8,769 nt of DNA, taken from NCBI RefSeq assembly GCF_905187505.1, contig NZ_CAJJIC010000098.1, positions 1-8,769 on the forward strand. The letters are read 5' to 3'. This document shows, in pieces, positions 6,000-8,769 of the stretch. Each line of letters starts with the position of its first letter. Position 1 is the stretch's first letter. The notes under the pieces were generated by a model that saw nothing but the letters and a program-made list of their open reading frames with translations, was not told the DNA's origin and searched no databases. The position numbers and the translations under genes are program-made. The stretch comes from an uncultured Mailhella sp. (GTDB lineage Bacteria; Desulfobacterota; Desulfovibrionia; Desulfovibrionales; Desulfovibrionaceae).

Positions 6000-7010
6000 C
6001 TAGATAAGACTGCCCTGCATGGTTCCGCCGTACAGACGATTGAGATGCTTGTACGCCTTGGGTGTCGCCACTCGACCGCGGGGCGTACGGTTCAAGAAGC
6101 CGCACTGGATGAGATACGGCTCATAAATGTCCTCTATGGTGCGAATTTCCTCGGAACAGGCCACGGCCAGAGTTTTCACGCCCACGGGACCGCCATTGAA
6201 GTGATCGATGAGTACGGTAAGTATCTTGCGGTCCATCTCGTCCAGTCCCGCTTCATCCACGTCAAGACGCTCAAGCGCCGCTCTTGCCTGCTCCCCGTCG
6301 ACCACGCCTTTTCCGTACACGGCCGCGAAGTCACGCACGCGACGCAGCAGCCGGTTGGCAATGCGGGGCGTTCCGCGGGAACGGCGTCCGATTTCGAGCG
6401 CACCTTCTTCCGTGACCTGCACGCCGAGAATGCGCGCCGAGCGCTGCACGACACGGGAAAGCTCTTCCGGGGAGTAGAACTCAAGACGGCTTATGATGCC
6501 GAACCTGTCTCTCAGGGGAGAGGACAAAAGACCAAGCCTTGTCGTGGCTCCCACCAGGGTGAAAGGCTCGATGTCCAGCTTCACCGTGCGCGCGGCCGGG
6601 CCCTGACCGATGATGAGGTCGAGCGTGAAGTCTTCCATGGCCGGATACAGCACTTCTTCCACGCTTATGGGCATACGGTGGATCTCATCCACAAAAAGAA
6701 TGTCGTGCCGGGAAAGATTGGTCAGAATGGCGGCAAGATCTCCGCTTCGTTCCAGTACCGGACCGGAAGTCGTGACGAGGTTGACGCCGAGTTCCGCGGC
6801 CATGATGCGGGCAAGCGTGGTCTTGCCGAGACCGGGATTGCCGTAGAAAAGCACATGATCCATGGACTGACCGCGCTCCTTCGCCGCGTTCAGATACACG
6901 CGGAGATTGGCGCGCAGCTCCTCCTGACCTATGAAGTCTTCCAGACGCTGAGGGCGGATATTTTCATCGGCGCAATCCTGTGCCATGCTCTTGGGTACGA
7001 ATTCAGCCAT
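6000..7010 (-). CDS. ruvB: Holliday junction branch migration helicase RuvB
   Basis: RuvB is the AAA+ motor that, with RuvA, drives branch migration of Holliday junctions during recombinational repair. The 336-residue protein is full length. It shows Walker A GNPGLGKT (57-64), Walker B LFVDEIH (105-111), sensor 1 GATTR (154-158), an SPLRDRFG segment carrying the arginine finger (164-171) and a sensor 2 GTPRIANR (213-220). A C-terminal winged-helix domain has the usual NRTPRGR DNA-contacting turn (307-313). The ATG directly follows the ruvA stop codon with no intervening base. Its Shine-Dalgarno GGAGG (7025-7021, minus strand) lies inside the last codons of ruvA, a classic translational coupling arrangement. 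Nothing unusual is seen in the catalytic motifs. Confidence 0.99.
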   Translation of the reverse strand: MAEFVPKSMAQDCADENIRPQRLEDFIGQEELRANLRVYLNAAKERGQSMDHVLFYGNPGLGKTTLARIMAAELGVNLVTTSGPVLERSGDLAAILTNLSRHDILFVDEIHRMPISVEEVLYPAMEDFTLDLIIGQGPAARTVKLDIEPFTLVGATTRLGLLSSPLRDRFGIISRLEFYSPEELSRVVQRSARILGVQVTEEGALEIGRRSRGTPRIANRLLRRVRDFAAVYGKGVVDGEQARAALERLDVDEAGLDEMDRKILTVLIDHFNGGPVGVKTLAVACSEEIRTIEDIYEPYLIQCGFLNRTPRGRVATPKAYKHLNRLYGGTMQGSLI

Positions 7011-7616
7011 TTACTTTTTTCCTCCGGCCAGCGCCTTCAGCGCGGCGCGCAGGGCTTCGCCCACGTCAAGTTCAGGGTCGTTCTCCAGAACCTTTCTGAG
7101 CACCTGCCCGGCCGTGTCTTCATCATAGCCCAGATTGGCAAGACCCGTAAGCGCGTCACGATACACTGAAGGCCTCCCCGCCACGGCCGCAGCCAGAGAA
7201 ACGGAAGATTCTCCCTTCAACTTGTACTTGAGTTCCAGAAAAATCTGCTGCGCCGTCTTCTTTCCTATGCCGGAAACCTGCGTGAGCGCTGCGGCGTCAT
7301 CCTCGGCCACGATGCGTCGCAGATCGTCGGGCCGGAAGCGGGAAAGTATGGCCAGCGCGGTGCGGGCGCCCACACGGTTGATGCCGGTCAGAAGATTGAA
7401 GGTCTGACGCTCGTCCCAGGAAGGAAAGCCGAACAGCTCCTGCGCATCCTCCCGAACGATGAAGCTGGTGTAGAAGGAAGCCGTGCCGCCCTGAGCCGGA
7501 AGCTGCGCCAGCGCGTGTTCCGGCAAAAAAATCTCGTAGCCTGTGCCGCCGGCCGTCACCAGCACGCAACTGTTCTCGGTGCGCTCCAGCACCCTTCCTT
7601 CCATGTAGGCAAGCAT
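7011..7616 (-). CDS. ruvA: Holliday junction DNA helicase subunit RuvA
   Basis: RuvA binds the four-way junction as a tetramer and loads RuvB rings. The 201-residue protein has the N-terminal OB-fold (about 1-63) with the acidic pin Glu56-Asp57 in VREDAQELFGF. Two helix-hairpin-helix motifs follow (about 75-90, LLTGINRVGARTAL; about 111-130, LTQVSGIGKKTAQQI). A variable Ala-rich linker (about 135-148) leads to the C-terminal RuvB-binding domain III (about 149-197, LTGLANLGYDEDTAG). The start ATG has GGGAGG (7626-7621, minus strand) at 4-nt spacing. ruvC, often next to ruvA in other bacteria, is not found upstream in this window. No TATAAT-like -10 is seen between the ribosome binding site and the terminator-like hairpin at 7694-7726, so the transcript may begin further upstream. 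Confidence 0.98.
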   Translation of the reverse strand: MLAYMEGRVLERTENSCVLVTAGGTGYEIFLPEHALAQLPAQGGTASFYTSFIVREDAQELFGFPSWDERQTFNLLTGINRVGARTALAILSRFRPDDLRRIVAEDDAAALTQVSGIGKKTAQQIFLELKYKLKGESSVSLAAAVAGRPSVYRDALTGLANLGYDEDTAGQVLRKVLENDPELDVGEALRAALKALAGGKK

Positions 7617-7693
7617 ACAACCTCCCGTTGCCGTTCCGAAATCACGCTCCCCCCGCTGCCATGAACGCTCAGAAGTCGCGTATTCCGCGCAGG

Positions 7694-7726
7694 AAAAACA
7701 GAAGTCGGGATTTCTCCGGGCTTCTG
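7694..7726 (-). terminator. Intrinsic terminator-like hairpin upstream of ruvA
   Basis: On the minus strand, CAGAAGCCCGGA (7726 to 7715) pairs with TCCCGACTTCTG (7710 to 7699) across a 4-nt loop GAAA, with one mismatch and one wobble. T5 (7698 to 7694) follows directly. It lies 78 bases upstream of the ruvA start and faces the same way as ruvA, so it could be an attenuator or the end of a short upstream transcript. Confidence 0.6.
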
Positions 7727-7767
7727 CCCCTCATGTTGTCTTCAAGGCCGCCGGACTTATCGTGTAT

Positions 7768-7806
7768 GCGCATATTAATAGCGCGAAATATTTACTTTTT
7801 ATGTAA
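7768..7806. repeat. Two small inverted repeats in an AT-rich patch
   Basis: GCGCATATTAATAGCGC (7768-7784) has GCGC arms around an AT core. TTACTTTTTATGTAA (7792-7806) has TTAC/GTAA arms. Both are operator-like in size and lie just downstream of the TATAAT box when read on the minus strand. Confidence 0.4.
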
Positions 7807-7822
7807 GCAGATAGCCTACGTT

Positions 7823-7828
7823 ATTATA
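7823..7828 (-). promoter_or_regulatory. Perfect TATAAT -10 box candidate upstream of ruvA
   Basis: The minus strand reads TATAAT from 7828 to 7823, about 210 bases before the ruvA start. No good TTGACA is found 16-18 bases upstream and there is no extended TG motif, so the match rests on the -10 alone. A start near 7816 would give a transcript of about 120 nt if it ended at the hairpin 7694-7726. Confidence 0.3.
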
Positions 7829-8163
7829 GCGGAAAACGCAAGATACGCCCCCTCCGACGCTTCCGGAGCCTGCTGCAGGACAAATAAAGAGAGCCCGCTT
7901 GTTCTCCGCGCCGAATGATCCTTGATTCTCTCCCGTCCCTCTTTTCCTATGTCATCATAAAAGAAACAAAAACTACTGAAAGTCAGAGAACAAACACAGA
8001 GGCTGTTTTCCCGACTACAGGTTCAGTCAGCCTGAGCGAAACGTTTTTTAAACCATGGGGCACCGAACGATGCGGCAGGCAACACGAAGACAAGGAGCGG
8101 CAGCTCAAATCCGACATCGGTCCACAGTATGAAAACAAAAAACGTCCTCCAGACTGTCACATC

Positions 8164-8177
8164 CATGGCATGCCATG
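8164..8177. repeat. 14-bp perfect palindrome
   Basis: CATGGCATGCCATG reads the same on both strands. Its function is unknown. It lies 64 bases before another CATGC-containing hairpin (8241-8266). Confidence 0.5.
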
Positions 8178-8240
8178 CAGGAAATGCCTTCAATCGAAAA
8201 CACGACATTTCGGCTCCACGGAAAACCAGAAGCTCCGGAT

Positions 8241-8266
8241 CGACGACATGCACGGCATGCTCGTCG
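8241..8266. repeat. Imperfect inverted repeat with 11-bp stem
   Basis: CGACGACATGC (8241-8251) and GCATGCTCGTCG (8255-8266) pair over 11 bp with one bulged base and a 3-base loop. No T-run follows on either strand, so it is not an intrinsic terminator. Confidence 0.5.
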
Positions 8267-8769
8267 GAAGTTTCGGCCCGCCCTGCCTGGCCATAAAACA
8301 TTCTTTTCTCCCCGGAGAAAAAACTTTGCCCGCCCTTTCCGGCAACAGATTTCCCGCACCGCAGAAATGCAGCCGGAGACCTCTTTCCTGTTCCCCCCGA
8401 CGCTTCTCATGGGCGGCATCAGACACCGGCATCAGGCGCGCATCGTTTTCAGAAGTGCTCCTTCAGGCGGAGCCATGCCCGGGAGCGGGGCCTTTGCAGA
8501 CCTCAGCAGGATCAGGCACGGAAAGTGGCGAAATGTTCCCTCCGGGACCCCGGCATCCCCCCCCTTGCAAAGACGTTCCGAAAAAACATGAAGCAAAAAA
8601 CTATGCCCGACCCTTTCGGACCGTCTCCAGATTGCCCGTCGTTTTCCGGTCCGACATCTGCCCGCTCCGCCCGGAAGCAGAAAAGACGACCGCAAAAAAC
8701 ATCCGTCGAAAAATTCCTTTCCAAATTCTTCTCTGGGGCGGAGCTTTTAAACGCAGAAGGGCCGCGTGA

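Larger units (their letters stand above)
7617..8769. other. 1.15-kb region with no recognisable gene
   Basis: No frame on either strand gives a protein with recognisable domains. The largest (284 codons on the plus strand, 7915-8769) is Pro/Ser/Arg/Cys/His-rich and low in aliphatic residues. It lacks a ribosome binding site and looks like chance translation of GC-rich DNA. The region does hold an AT-rich patch (about 7765-7830), a minus-strand terminator hairpin (7694-7726), a 14-bp palindrome (8164-8177) and an imperfect hairpin (8241-8266). Confidence 0.6.

Noticed and set aside
6045..7169. 374-codon plus-strand open frame
   Set aside because: It is antisense to ruvB and the end of ruvA, whose identities are certain. 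Its His/Arg-rich translation is a shadow of their codon pattern.
7670..7709. Second CAGAAGTCGCG copy as an antiterminator arm for the 7694-7726 hairpin
   Set aside because: On the ruvAB strand this copy is transcribed after the terminator, so it cannot compete during the termination decision. It also pairs less well with the shared arm.
7617..7900. SOS (LexA) operator upstream of ruvA
   Set aside because: I looked for CTGT-N8-ACAG, CTG-N10-CAG and GAAC-N4-GTTC type sites and found none. A lineage-specific LexA box could still be missed.
7915..8769. 284-codon plus-strand open frame ending exactly at the window edge
   Set aside because: The translation is rich in Pro, Ser, Arg, Cys and His with no hydrophobic core, no motif and no ribosome binding site at its first ATG. 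It looks like chance openness in GC-rich DNA.
1..8769. tRNA, rRNA, CRISPR arrays, insertion sequences
   Set aside because: No T-loop-like tRNA signature in a cloverleaf context, no regularly spaced repeats, and no transposase motifs or terminal inverted repeats were seen on either strand.

Overview
The window is GC-rich (apart from a few AT-rich intergenic patches) and carries mostly housekeeping genes separated by unusually roomy intergenic DNA. The mix of genes suggests a Gram-negative bacterium of the Desulfovibrionales (Desulfovibrionaceae-like). The clues are an RNase E/G with a very long N-terminal extension, a Ros/MucR-type zinc-finger regulator of the form common in that group, a flavin-dependent thymidylate synthase (ThyX), and a ruvA-ruvB pair. 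This placement is inference from protein style; no database was searched.

Layout: bases 1-2651 (+) hold the 3' part of an RNase E/G gene whose start lies upstream. It ends in an intrinsic terminator (2656-2690). A small membrane-anchored protein of unknown function follows (2702-3205, +) and is closed by a strong bidirectional terminator (3291-3334). A gene-poor stretch leads to a Ros/MucR-family regulator on the minus strand (3784-4203), with an AT-rich upstream region. Bases 4204-5168 contain no convincing protein gene, but do contain promoter-like and terminator-like signals that could delimit a minus-strand small RNA (about 4550 to 4290). Then thyX (5169-5900, -), ruvB (6000-7010, -) and ruvA (7011-7616, -) lie co-directionally. 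RuvA and RuvB are coupled (stop codon directly abutting start codon), and thyX follows after 97 bases. The last 1.15 kb (7617-8769) contains no recognisable gene, only a candidate ruvAB leader with a TATAAT box and an intrinsic terminator, plus several palindromes.

Functionally the genes cover RNA turnover/rRNA processing (RNase E/G), global transcription control (Ros/MucR), dTMP synthesis (ThyX) and Holliday-junction branch migration (RuvAB). ruvC is not in the window. I see no mobile element, CRISPR array, tRNA or rRNA.

The most noteworthy observations are: a perfect 55-bp direct repeat encoding an 18-residue hydrophobic motif in the disordered part of RNase E/G; an apparent terminator between the only good -10 box and ruvA; a candidate small RNA upstream of the MucR gene; and a hairpin that abuts the thyX ribosome binding site. 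None of these amounts to a demonstrated new system.
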